Positions 25,106-33,231 of a DNA stretch of 61,885 nucleotides are shown here, piece after piece (the first letter of the stretch is position 1; every line of letters starts with the position of its first letter). The translations under genes and the position numbers were made by a program. The DNA is from Flemingiibacterium sp964430755 (GTDB taxonomy: Bacteria > Bacillota > Clostridia > Oscillospirales > CAG-272): contig CAYSFT010000006.1 in the NCBI GenBank assembly GCA_964430755.1, positions 1 through 61,885 on the forward strand, read 5' to 3'. Below the pieces are notes generated by a model. It searched no databases and was not told the origin of the DNA. It worked only from the letters and a program-made list of their open reading frames with translations.

Positions 25106-26587
25106 TTAATGGAAATATTTATACGACGAAGCACCAAACTTAACGATGGTTTCAACCGTCGCGCCGAGGAAATCCGCGTTACGGGCAGCATAGCTTTCAA
25201 CACTGTCCGAAGCATTTGCCAAAACCACACCGTCTGCATTGTAGACCGTGCAGCTTACAAGCGACTTGTAGTCAGCAACCGCCATACCGGTGATCGACAC
25301 CTGACACAGTGTGCTGTTGTACTTAATGAAATCAGTACCCTCGATTCTGACTTCCTTGTCGTGTCCGTAATGATCGGTGTAAGTGGCGATCGCGTAAAGA
25401 CTGCTGTAATCAGTACCGACCGCGCTGTTTTTGAATACGAGATCAAGCTGTATTTCGCCTGCAAGAGTCAGCGTTGTTCCTGCGTAACCTGTACCGCTGA
25501 TACGGTTATCGGTCATTTCAACGGTTTCAGTCGCCATTGCACGCTGTTCATCTGTAAGATCGCGGTTTGCAAGATTTTCCGTGTCGTAATCAAACTGCTC
25601 CTGTGCCGCCGCGCCGTAATTCAGCATATCGACGTACAGCGTACAAAGCTTTGCGTTGCCTGCCGCATTACCGTTGAGCTTACTGAGTGCGGTTGAAGCA
25701 AGGCTCTCGCTTCTTTCGTTGGTAAGAATCTGTCCCTTCGCGTTATAGAATACGGCTGTTACTTTATCGTTCATCTGCTTTGCCGTCATTCCGGAGAACT
25801 TTGCGGTGTAGATAGTTCCGCTGTATTTTGTCCATTCGGATTGCGGAACAGTCACAGTCTCGGACGCTCTGCCGTCTGCATATTCGATGGTCATCTCGGC
25901 ATAATTGTCAGTGCCGCTGATCTTTGCGGTATCGATGGCAAAGTCGATTGAAAGTGTGCTGCCGAGTGTCATCGTTACGCCGGCAAGATCGAAGGGGACA
26001 GGTTTCGGCTCAAGTGCAACAAAGGTGATACCGTTCTCACTCGCATATGTTTCTGCGGTTGAACCGGTGTAACCGTGAAGCTCAAAACCATCAACAACAC
26101 CGTAGAAAACATCCGTACCAAATGTCACATCCTCCGAGTAAATTGTCACTTTTTCGAGAGTTTCGTAACATACAAATGCGTAATCTCCGATGCTCGTTAC
26201 ACTTTCGGGAACTTCGATGCTCGTCAGCTTATCGTAGCCGTAACCGCTGAATGCATCAGATCCAATACTCGTTACCGTGTCCCCAATAGTCACAGTCGAA
26301 ATCTGACTTCTGCAATCAGACCACGGAGAATAGTTCGGAGCGAACCCCGGAAGAACCATCGAAACGTACCAATCCCACATCGCGCCGTCACCTTCGATAA
26401 CAAGCTCACCGTCATCGTACAACACCCACGTAAGATCGTCGCCGCATTCGCCCGAAGCGGTTACAACACGCTCGTCTGTCACCATGATATCAACAGTCGT
26501 AGTATCATCGGCAAAAATCGCGCCCTGCGACATAACAACAGCCGATGCCAAGAGTATAGCAATGAGTTTCCGAGATAGATTTTTCAT
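25106..26587 (-). CDS. Secreted BspA-like leucine-rich repeat protein with duplicated C-terminal domain
   Basis: The 493-aa precursor has a signal peptide (MKNLSRKLIAILLASAVVMS, cleavage near GAIFA-DD). Residues about 45-110 form a 'head' module (ASGECGDDLTWVLYDDGELV, then DGAMWDW), followed by LRR_5/BspA repeats (TSIGSDAFSG, TSIGDYAF) and a closing strand (LHGYTGSTAETYA). Residues 197-493 are a separate region shared with the giant neighbour and made of two similar halves. No LPXTG, transmembrane anchor or other cell-wall signal is visible, so attachment is unknown. I chose the ATG at 26587 because GGAGGG precedes it and the signal peptide begins there. BspA-type repeats are often adhesins. 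Confidence 0.88.
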   Translation of the reverse strand: MKNLSRKLIAILLASAVVMSQGAIFADDTTTVDIMVTDERVVTASGECGDDLTWVLYDDGELVIEGDGAMWDWYVSMVLPGFAPNYSPWSDCRSQISTVTIGDTVTSIGSDAFSGYGYDKLTSIEVPESVTSIGDYAFVCYETLEKVTIYSEDVTFGTDVFYGVVDGFELHGYTGSTAETYASENGITFVALEPKPVPFDLAGVTMTLGSTLSIDFAIDTAKISGTDNYAEMTIEYADGRASETVTVPQSEWTKYSGTIYTAKFSGMTAKQMNDKVTAVFYNAKGQILTNERSESLASTALSKLNGNAAGNAKLCTLYVDMLNYGAAAQEQFDYDTENLANRDLTDEQRAMATETVEMTDNRISGTGYAGTTLTLAGEIQLDLVFKNSAVGTDYSSLYAIATYTDHYGHDKEVRIEGTDFIKYNSTLCQVSITGMAVADYKSLVSCTVYNADGVVLANASDSVESYAARNADFLGATVETIVKFGASSYKYFH

Positions 26588-26630
26588 TTTTACCCTCCAT
26601 AGAAATATATTTACATAAAAATACATTTTC

Positions 26631-26659
26631 ATTATAACACATTGCCATAATAAAAGCAA
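26631..26659 (-). promoter_or_regulatory. Promoter of the smaller LRR gene
   Basis: TTGCTT (26654-26659), 17-bp spacer, TATAAT (26631-26636), minus strand. Confidence 0.65.
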
Positions 26660-26686
26660 TACATTCAACATTTTGTTTACAAATCC

Positions 26687-26724
26687 ACAAAAAAGCATCC
26701 CCACCCGTTTATGGATGAGGATGC
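26687..26724 (-). terminator. Intrinsic terminator of the giant LRR gene
   Basis: GCATCCTCATCC...GGGTGGGGATGC stem followed by TTTTTTGTGG on the minus strand; it separates the two LRR genes into different transcripts. Confidence 0.8.
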
Positions 26725-26740
26725 AATATTCAGTGTGCCA

Positions 26741-29700
26741 TTAATGGAAGTAATTGTAACTCGAAGCACCGAACTTAACGATGGTGTCAACTGTCGCACC
26801 AAGGCTTGCGGAGTTACGGTTAGCATAGCTTCCGATACTGTCTGCAGCGGAGGTTATCTTTGTTCCGTCTGCCTTATAAACAGTGCAGGTTACAAGTGCC
26901 TTATAGTCTGCAACCGCCATACCGGTGATGGAAATCTGGCAAAGCTTGCTGCTGTACTTGATGAAGTCAGAACCTTCGATTCTGATTTCCTTTGCGTTTC
27001 CGTAGTGGTCGGCATAGGTTGCGATTGCGTAAAGGTTAGCGTAATTAGAACCAACCGTACTGTTGTTGAAGACGAGGTCAAGCTGGATTGCGCTTTCAAG
27101 AGTAAGCGTTGTTCCTGCATAGCCCGTACCGGAAATACGGTCGTTCGTGGTCTCAACAGTTGTCGTTGCCCATGCCTGGTGTGCTTCAGTGAGGTTACGG
27201 TTAGCAAGATTTGCTGTGTCGTAACTGAACTGCATCTGAGCTGCTGCACCGTAGTTAAGCATATCAACGTAAACCGAACGGAGCTTCTTGTTTGAAGCGG
27301 CACTGCCGTTGAGCATACGTACTGCATATGTTTCGATGCTGTCGCTCTTAGGATTGGATACTACCTGACCGTTTGCATTGTATACAACCGCTGTTACAAC
27401 GTCGTTCATCTGCTTTGCTGTCATACCGACGAACTTAGCGGTGTAAATCTTACCGCTGTATACTGTCCACTCAGACTGAGGTACGATCAATGTATCAGAA
27501 GGTCTGCCGTCTGCATAGACGATAGTCATCTGTGCGTAGTTGTCTGTACCTGTGAGTTTAGAGGTGTTAACTGCGAAGTCAAGCGAGAGGCTTGCGCCGA
27601 GAGTCATGGTAACACCGGAGAGGTCGAACTTTGTCACTGCTGTGTATACGTTATACGCATCATCGCTTTCGATAAGCTCGTAGCCGTCAGCCGCAACAAC
27701 ATTTGCAGTGAAGCCGTTCTTGATGATCGAAACAACCTTTGCAACTGCAACCTCATCTGTGATGTCAGCTAAAAGCGTGATATCGCCGGTAGCTGCGAGT
27801 GCTTCAGCAAGAGTTGCATATGAGGTCTCGCCAACCTTGGCAACATAGGTTATGGGAGCATCGAGCGAAACGAATGTAATCGAGTTTTCATTTGCATACG
27901 TCTCTGCTGTCGAACCGTTGTAACCGTGAATCTCAAAGTCTGCGCTCACACCGTCGAATACTGCCAAGCCGAATGCTGCATCGGTTGAATTGATAACAGC
28001 CTTTGTGAGGTTAGCCGCAGAATAGAATGCACAGTCACCAATCGAAGCAACAGCTTCACCAAGCTCAACCGTTTCGAGGTTAGCCGCGCTGTCAAATGCG
28101 CTATCGCCAATCGCAGTAACCGTTTCGGGAACAGCATATTCGGTAATTGCGCTGTTCATCGGGAAGAGAATGAGTATTGTTGCATTCTTATTGAAGAGAA
28201 CGCCGTCATCGCTCGAATAAGCAGCATTGTCTGCATCAACATTGATACTGCTAAGGCGTGTACAGTTAGCGAAAGCATTTGTTCCGATCGTTGCAACGCT
28301 TGCAGGGATATCAATCGAATCAAGGGATGAGCATCCGCTGAATGCGTTATCGGAAATGGTTGTTACACTGTCTGAGAGTTCAATAAACTCAATGGTGGTA
28401 CAGCCGTAGAATGCCGACTCACCGATGGTTTCAACCCCACTGCCAATGCTGAGCAGCATAAGTCCGGTGCAGTGACGGAATGCGGAATTGCCAATAGTTG
28501 CAACATCTGCACCCATTGTTACATCAATGAGAGCCGTACATCCGTTGAATGCATAATTACCAATAGTGGTAATGCCATCGCTTATAATAACCGTATTGAT
28601 CTGAGATGTATATGCGCTCCAAGGAGCCGCAGCGCTTCCGGTCCAGTCATACATTGCGCCACTTCCCTCAATTTCGAGAGAGCCATCATCGTAAAGTGTC
28701 CAAGTAGCTGCCTCGCCGCAGTCACCGCTCGCAACAACATTACGGATTACGATAACAGAGAATTTATGACCGTTCTCACTTGCGTAAGACTGTGCAGAGG
28801 AATCGTTGTAACCGTAAATGGTGAAGTTTTCGTGAGTTCCGTCGAATACGAGGAATCCGAACGAAACGATCTGCGCCTCAATGGTAGCCTTTGTAAGTGC
28901 CGAACAAGATGCAAACGCCATGTCACCGATATCGGTTACCAATTCGCCCATATAAACGCTCTTCAGGCTTACAGCGCCCTCAAAAGCACTCGCTGCGATT
29001 GTTTCAACGGTTTCGGGAACATCATAAGCGGTCTTTTCGCTGCCGATAGGATACTGAACAAGCTTTGCCATATCTGCAGTGAAGAGAACGCCGTCAGCAT
29101 CACTTGCATAGCTTGTATTGTTTTCATCAACAACAAACTTAGCAAGAGCGGGACATCCTGCGAAAGCACCGTCCTCGATGGTTGTTACAGTTGAGGAGAT
29201 ATAAACCTCTTCAAGCAGGTCACAATAGCTGAACGCATTAGCGCTGATGGTTGTTACACCCTCAGGAATTGTGACAGTTTCAAGTGCGGAGCATCCGCTG
29301 AATGTATTGCCTGCAATAACAGATACCGTTGAAGGAATGTTAACATCAACAAGTGCGCTGCAGTTATAGAACGCCGAAGCACCGATCGTTACAACACTTT
29401 CGGGAATCTCAACAGATGTGAGGGCTGTGCAGCGACGGAACGCATAGTTTCCGATAGTCGTTACATCATCGCCGATGTAAATGCTTGCAAGATTATTACA
29501 GTTTGTGAACGCATAATTTCCAATGGTTGTAATGCCGGAGTTGATTGTAACAGAGGTGATCTGATCACGGTAACTGTACCAGGGTGCATTCGAGCTTCCT
29601 GTCCAGTTGTACATAGCACCGGTGCCGGTAATTTCAAGCTCGCCGTCCTCATAGAGGATCCACTCTGCATTCGCTCCGCATTGACCGAAAGCAACAATGG

Positions 29701-31966
29701 TACGATCCGAGTACGAAACGAATGTATGCGAGTTTTTATTTGCATAAGTCTGTGTGGTAGAGCCGCTGTAACCGTAAATCACAAGATTTTCATCTGCTCC
29801 GACAAAGACGCCGAAGCCGTATGCTGTGTTACGTGCAGCAACAGAAACCTTTGTGAGGTTCGCACAAGATGCGAATGCAGCATCGCCTATATTCAGTACA
29901 CCGTTTCCGATCGTAACAATCTTAAGATTCTGAGCGCCTTCAAATGCGCTTGCCGCAATAGTTGTAACAGTTGCAGGAACAGTGTAAGCGGTTCTTGTGC
30001 TTGCGCTCGGATACTGAATGAGGGTTGTCATCTCTTTATCATAGAGAACGCCGTAAGTATCAACCGTAAAGTTTTCGTTTTCGGAGTCAACGGTAAAGCC
30101 TGTAAGAGCCGTACACGAAGCAAACGCAGTGTCACCGATTGTGGTTACGCTTGCAGGAATGTTGACCGATGTGAGCTTTTCACAGTAAGCAAATGCACCT
30201 GCACCAATCGAGACAAGCCCGTCAACCAGTGTGAGTTTTGCAAGATTCGAGCAGCCGCTGAAAGCATTTGCTCCGATTTCGGTTACATTTGCAGGGATTT
30301 CAATTTCCTCAAGAGCAGTACACCAATAGAACGCGGAATCGCCTATGGATGTAACAGTATCGGCAAATTCAACGCTTGCAAGTGCTGTGCAGCGACGGAA
30401 CGCATAGTTTCCGATGGAGGTTGCACCGTTACCGATAGATACCTTTGTGATCTTATCGGCGTGAGCATTCCATGTTGCAGGAGAACCTGAAGTATAGTTA
30501 TACATTTCTCCAACGCCGCTGATTTCGAGTATACCGTCTTCGTAGAAGATCCAAACGAGATTATCTCCGCATTCGCCCGAAGCTACAACAGGACGGTCCT
30601 CGAGAGCAACGAAGCTATAACCCTTGGAGGATGCGAATGTTTGTGCGGTTGTTCCGGCATAACCGTAAACGGTCGGTGCAGCAGCACTGCCGCCGATTGC
30701 AGCGGAAGCAAATGTAAGATCACGTGATTTAACAGTAAGCTTCGTCAGCGCAGAGAAATCGGTGAAGGAATAGTCGCTGATCGTTGCAACACCCGCTTCA
30801 ACGGTAACTGCAGTTATGTATGCACGGTAAGCGTGCCAAGGAGCATCGGAAGCCTTTGCCCATACAGTCATATCGCCGGCACCGGTGATAACAAGCTCGC
30901 CGTAATCGTTAAGTGACCACATAAGACCATCACCGCACTTGCCGGACGCACTTATCTCGCCTGTTCCTGTGAGAGGAACAAAATTATAACCGTTTTTGGT
31001 CGCATAAGCATGAGCGGTAGAACCGAGGTATGCATAAACGGTAAATCCGCTTGCAACGCTTTCAAAAACATAGTCGCCAAACTCCGCATCGCGCGAATAG
31101 ATCGTTGCACTTGCAAGATCATCGCAATATGCAAAAGCGTAAGCCCCGATTTCATCCACAGCCTCGGGGATAGTGACGCTTGTTAAGTTAGCACAGTGTC
31201 TGAACGCCCACACTCCGATGGATTTTATACCCTCGGGAATGCTTACGGTCGTCAAACTATCACATCCGTAGTACGAAAGTCCACCAATAGCGGTTGTGCT
31301 GTCCGGGATATTGGCGGTGCTGATCGTATCACATTCATAGAATGTAACACCGCCAACATATGAAACCGTTTCAGGAATATCAAGATTCGGAAGACTCGTA
31401 CATCCGCTGAATGCGTTATGACCGATAAAGGTAACGCTTGTCGGTATATTGATAGATGTAAGGTTCGGGCAGGTGTCGAACGCATTGTAACCGATCGTTG
31501 CAACACTGTTTCCGAGCTGTACGGTTGTCAGGGATTCGCACCACCAGAACGCTCTGTTTCCGATAGCGGTAACAGTATCGCTGACCTGTGCGCTGACAAG
31601 ATTCGTTAAATTGTAGAACGAGCGCTCACCAATTTCGGTGATACCCGTGTTTACAACAACCGACGTGATCGCATCACGGTGTGAATACCATGGAGCCTGA
31701 GTTGACCATGAGTAATCAGGCATAGCACCTGTACCGCTGATAAGCAGTTCACCCGAGTCGTAGACTCCCCATGTGAGACCTGTGCCGAAAGTTCCGGAAT
31801 CCACAACAGCAGCTGTTGCCGAAGTGGTATAGATTTCAAAGCTCGGCGCAGCTTCAATTGTTTGCGAAGTTTCTTCGCTGATGTCACTTGCAAAAACTCC
31901 GCCCTGCGGCACGATCAACGCCGCGGCGAGAAGTATGCTGAGTGTGCTTCTTGATAATTTTCTCAT
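26741..31966 (-). CDS. Giant secreted BspA-like leucine-rich repeat protein
   Basis: The 1741-aa precursor has a signal peptide (MRKLSRSTLSILLAAALIVP). Five large modules follow. Each begins with a head of the type ASGxCGxxxxWxLYxDGxLxIxGxGxM (starting near residues 56, 340, 459, 757 and 1077), continues with LRR_5/BspA repeats (TTIGNYAFRRCTALTSVEIP style) and closes with a strand such as YGYNGSTAQTYANEN. Module 2 is nearly repeat-free. A short beta segment (about 1377-1440, SYATLAEALAATGDITLLAD) leads to the 297-residue duplicated C-terminal region (about 1445-1741) shared with the smaller neighbour. AGGAGG lies 6 nt before the chosen ATG. No sortase motif. A surface adhesin or matrix protein is the likely role. 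Confidence 0.9.
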   Translation of the reverse strand: MRKLSRSTLSILLAAALIVPQGGVFASDISEETSQTIEAAPSFEIYTTSATAAVVDSGTFGTGLTWGVYDSGELLISGTGAMPDYSWSTQAPWYSHRDAITSVVVNTGITEIGERSFYNLTNLVSAQVSDTVTAIGNRAFWWCESLTTVQLGNSVATIGYNAFDTCPNLTSINIPTSVTFIGHNAFSGCTSLPNLDIPETVSYVGGVTFYECDTISTANIPDSTTAIGGLSYYGCDSLTTVSIPEGIKSIGVWAFRHCANLTSVTIPEAVDEIGAYAFAYCDDLASATIYSRDAEFGDYVFESVASGFTVYAYLGSTAHAYATKNGYNFVPLTGTGEISASGKCGDGLMWSLNDYGELVITGAGDMTVWAKASDAPWHAYRAYITAVTVEAGVATISDYSFTDFSALTKLTVKSRDLTFASAAIGGSAAAPTVYGYAGTTAQTFASSKGYSFVALEDRPVVASGECGDNLVWIFYEDGILEISGVGEMYNYTSGSPATWNAHADKITKVSIGNGATSIGNYAFRRCTALASVEFADTVTSIGDSAFYWCTALEEIEIPANVTEIGANAFSGCSNLAKLTLVDGLVSIGAGAFAYCEKLTSVNIPASVTTIGDTAFASCTALTGFTVDSENENFTVDTYGVLYDKEMTTLIQYPSASTRTAYTVPATVTTIAASAFEGAQNLKIVTIGNGVLNIGDAAFASCANLTKVSVAARNTAYGFGVFVGADENLVIYGYSGSTTQTYANKNSHTFVSYSDRTIVAFGQCGANAEWILYEDGELEITGTGAMYNWTGSSNAPWYSYRDQITSVTINSGITTIGNYAFTNCNNLASIYIGDDVTTIGNYAFRRCTALTSVEIPESVVTIGASAFYNCSALVDVNIPSTVSVIAGNTFSGCSALETVTIPEGVTTISANAFSYCDLLEEVYISSTVTTIEDGAFAGCPALAKFVVDENNTSYASDADGVLFTADMAKLVQYPIGSEKTAYDVPETVETIAASAFEGAVSLKSVYMGELVTDIGDMAFASCSALTKATIEAQIVSFGFLVFDGTHENFTIYGYNDSSAQSYASENGHKFSVIVIRNVVASGDCGEAATWTLYDDGSLEIEGSGAMYDWTGSAAAPWSAYTSQINTVIISDGITTIGNYAFNGCTALIDVTMGADVATIGNSAFRHCTGLMLLSIGSGVETIGESAFYGCTTIEFIELSDSVTTISDNAFSGCSSLDSIDIPASVATIGTNAFANCTRLSSINVDADNAAYSSDDGVLFNKNATILILFPMNSAITEYAVPETVTAIGDSAFDSAANLETVELGEAVASIGDCAFYSAANLTKAVINSTDAAFGLAVFDGVSADFEIHGYNGSTAETYANENSITFVSLDAPITYVAKVGETSYATLAEALAATGDITLLADITDEVAVAKVVSIIKNGFTANVVAADGYELIESDDAYNVYTAVTKFDLSGVTMTLGASLSLDFAVNTSKLTGTDNYAQMTIVYADGRPSDTLIVPQSEWTVYSGKIYTAKFVGMTAKQMNDVVTAVVYNANGQVVSNPKSDSIETYAVRMLNGSAASNKKLRSVYVDMLNYGAAAQMQFSYDTANLANRNLTEAHQAWATTTVETTNDRISGTGYAGTTLTLESAIQLDLVFNNSTVGSNYANLYAIATYADHYGNAKEIRIEGSDFIKYSSKLCQISITGMAVADYKALVTCTVYKADGTKITSAADSIGSYANRNSASLGATVDTIVKFGASSYNYFH

Positions 31967-32086
31967 TACCGTCCTCCTGAAGTTAAATATCAATTAATAG
32001 CGTAAAATATAGCGTGTTTATTAACAAAATCACAACCCAATTTCACTTAATAACAGATACAGTTATTCGAGTATAATCCAATTATA

Positions 32087-32115
32087 ATTATAACACAAGA
32101 TTACAATAAAATCAA
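32087..32115 (-). promoter_or_regulatory. Promoter of the giant LRR gene
   Basis: TTGATT (32110-32115), 17-bp spacer, TATAAT (32087-32092), minus strand; a 115-nt A+T-rich leader follows. Confidence 0.7.
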
Positions 32116-32203
32116 TCCTTTTTTTGTAATTCATGTATAATGTACAAAACGTCGGTAAAACCGAGTCCGGGTTTTCATGTTTTTGTGCATTTAAGAGAAA
32201 ATT

Positions 32204-32227
32204 TATCCGCCGTAATTTTGGCGGATA
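32204..32227 (-). terminator. Terminator of the histidine phosphatase gene
   Basis: TATCCGCC-AAAATTAC-GGCGGATA followed by AATTTTCTC on the minus strand. Confidence 0.65.
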
Positions 32228-32242
32228 CGATAACTATATTAT

Positions 32243-32887
32243 TCAAAGACTTTTGGGAAGCGAAGTTGCTATATCTCCCATAAACGAGGCTTCATCGTAA
32301 AGCTGCACTGCGGTCTTATGTACCGTGCAGTCGTAATCAACAATAGACACAGATGCATTACGAACCCAACCTATCTCCTGCATTTTTTCAATCGGAGCAT
32401 TACACCATTCGCAGGCAAGCGCACGGATAGGCGTTGCATGAATTGTAAGAAGCACAGTCTTATCATCGTTTTCGGCGGCAATTTTCCAAACCTCAGCGCG
32501 AATACGTTCTGCAAGATCGCGGACACTTTCACCGTTATCAGGGCAGGAATTACCGAGATCAAGACACCAAGTTCCAAAGCTTTCCTTATATTTTTCAAGG
32601 AGCTCGGTAAAAAGCATATTCTCCCAATCGCCGGCAAATATCTCGCGAAGCCCCGCACACGGTATAACCTCAATATTGTGCGGTGCGGCAATGATTTTTC
32701 CCGTTTCATATGCGCGCGAAAGATCACTTGAATAAGCAATGTCTATATGTGTATCTTTAAGATATTCTGCAGTTTTAGCTGCCTGTTCACGTCCTAAATC
32801 GGTAAGCGGACCATCGGTCTGACCGTAAAAACGGCGTTCAAGATTACCGAGGCTTTGACCGTGACGGACAAATATCATTCGTGTCAT
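32243..32887 (-). CDS. Histidine phosphatase family protein (phosphoglycerate mutase-like)
   Basis: The 214-aa protein has the family start IFVRHGQSLGNLERRFYG with the RHG motif at 8-10 (catalytic His9), PLTDLGREQA, the acid residue in GLREIFAGDWE near 80-90 and the second His in LLTIHATPIRAL near 148-156. Enzymes of this fold remove phosphates from many substrates (cobalamin precursors, nucleotides, sugar phosphates), and the sequence does not say which. AAGAAGG precedes the ATG. It stands alone between the giant LRR promoter and MITE copy D. Confidence 0.9.
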   Translation of the reverse strand: MTRMIFVRHGQSLGNLERRFYGQTDGPLTDLGREQAAKTAEYLKDTHIDIAYSSDLSRAYETGKIIAAPHNIEVIPCAGLREIFAGDWENMLFTELLEKYKESFGTWCLDLGNSCPDNGESVRDLAERIRAEVWKIAAENDDKTVLLTIHATPIRALACEWCNAPIEKMQEIGWVRNASVSIVDYDCTVHKTAVQLYDEASFMGDIATSLPKSL

Positions 32888-32962
32888 TTGGTATACCTTC
32901 TTTTCTCTTAATTTATACTATTATTTTACCACACTCAAGCAACATTGTCAATAAAAAGCCGA

Positions 32963-33175
32963 GATAAATTATAGTTTATGCGAGAGCCCTCATCAGTCTC
33001 GCTTTGCTCGACAGCTTCTCCCAGGAGAAGCCTTTTGGCAAGAATAACGTTGGCTTTTATTGCTCAAATCTAACTCAAAGCCTTCCCCTGGGGGAGAGGT
33101 GCAAAAGATTGCTTCGCAACTTTGACGGATGAGGGCACACCTCGATGAGGGCTTCACCGCTAATCTACAATTCCC
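32963..33175. repeat. MITE-like element, copy D (arms S/K)
   Basis: Starts GATAAATTATAGTTTATG; the right end (GCTAATCTACAATTCCCC) is degraded. Left arm CGCTTTGCTCG (S), right arm GATTGCTTCGCAAC (K). It fills the gap between the histidine phosphatase and the terminator of the GHL6 gene. Confidence 0.82.
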
Positions 33176-33184
33176 CTTATCAAG

Positions 33185-33219
33185 CCAAAAGGAGCCGCCC
33201 ACAATTGCAAGCAGCTCCC
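33185..33219 (-). terminator. Intrinsic terminator of the GHL6-type gene
   Basis: GGAGCTGC...GCGGCTCC stem followed by TTTTGGCTT on the minus strand. Confidence 0.7.
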
Positions 33220-33231
33220 ATAGTATTATTT

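Noticed and set aside
29681..30490. Plus-strand frames of up to 269 codons opposite the giant LRR gene
   Set aside because: They mirror the LRR repeat structure, contain no domain and lack start signals.
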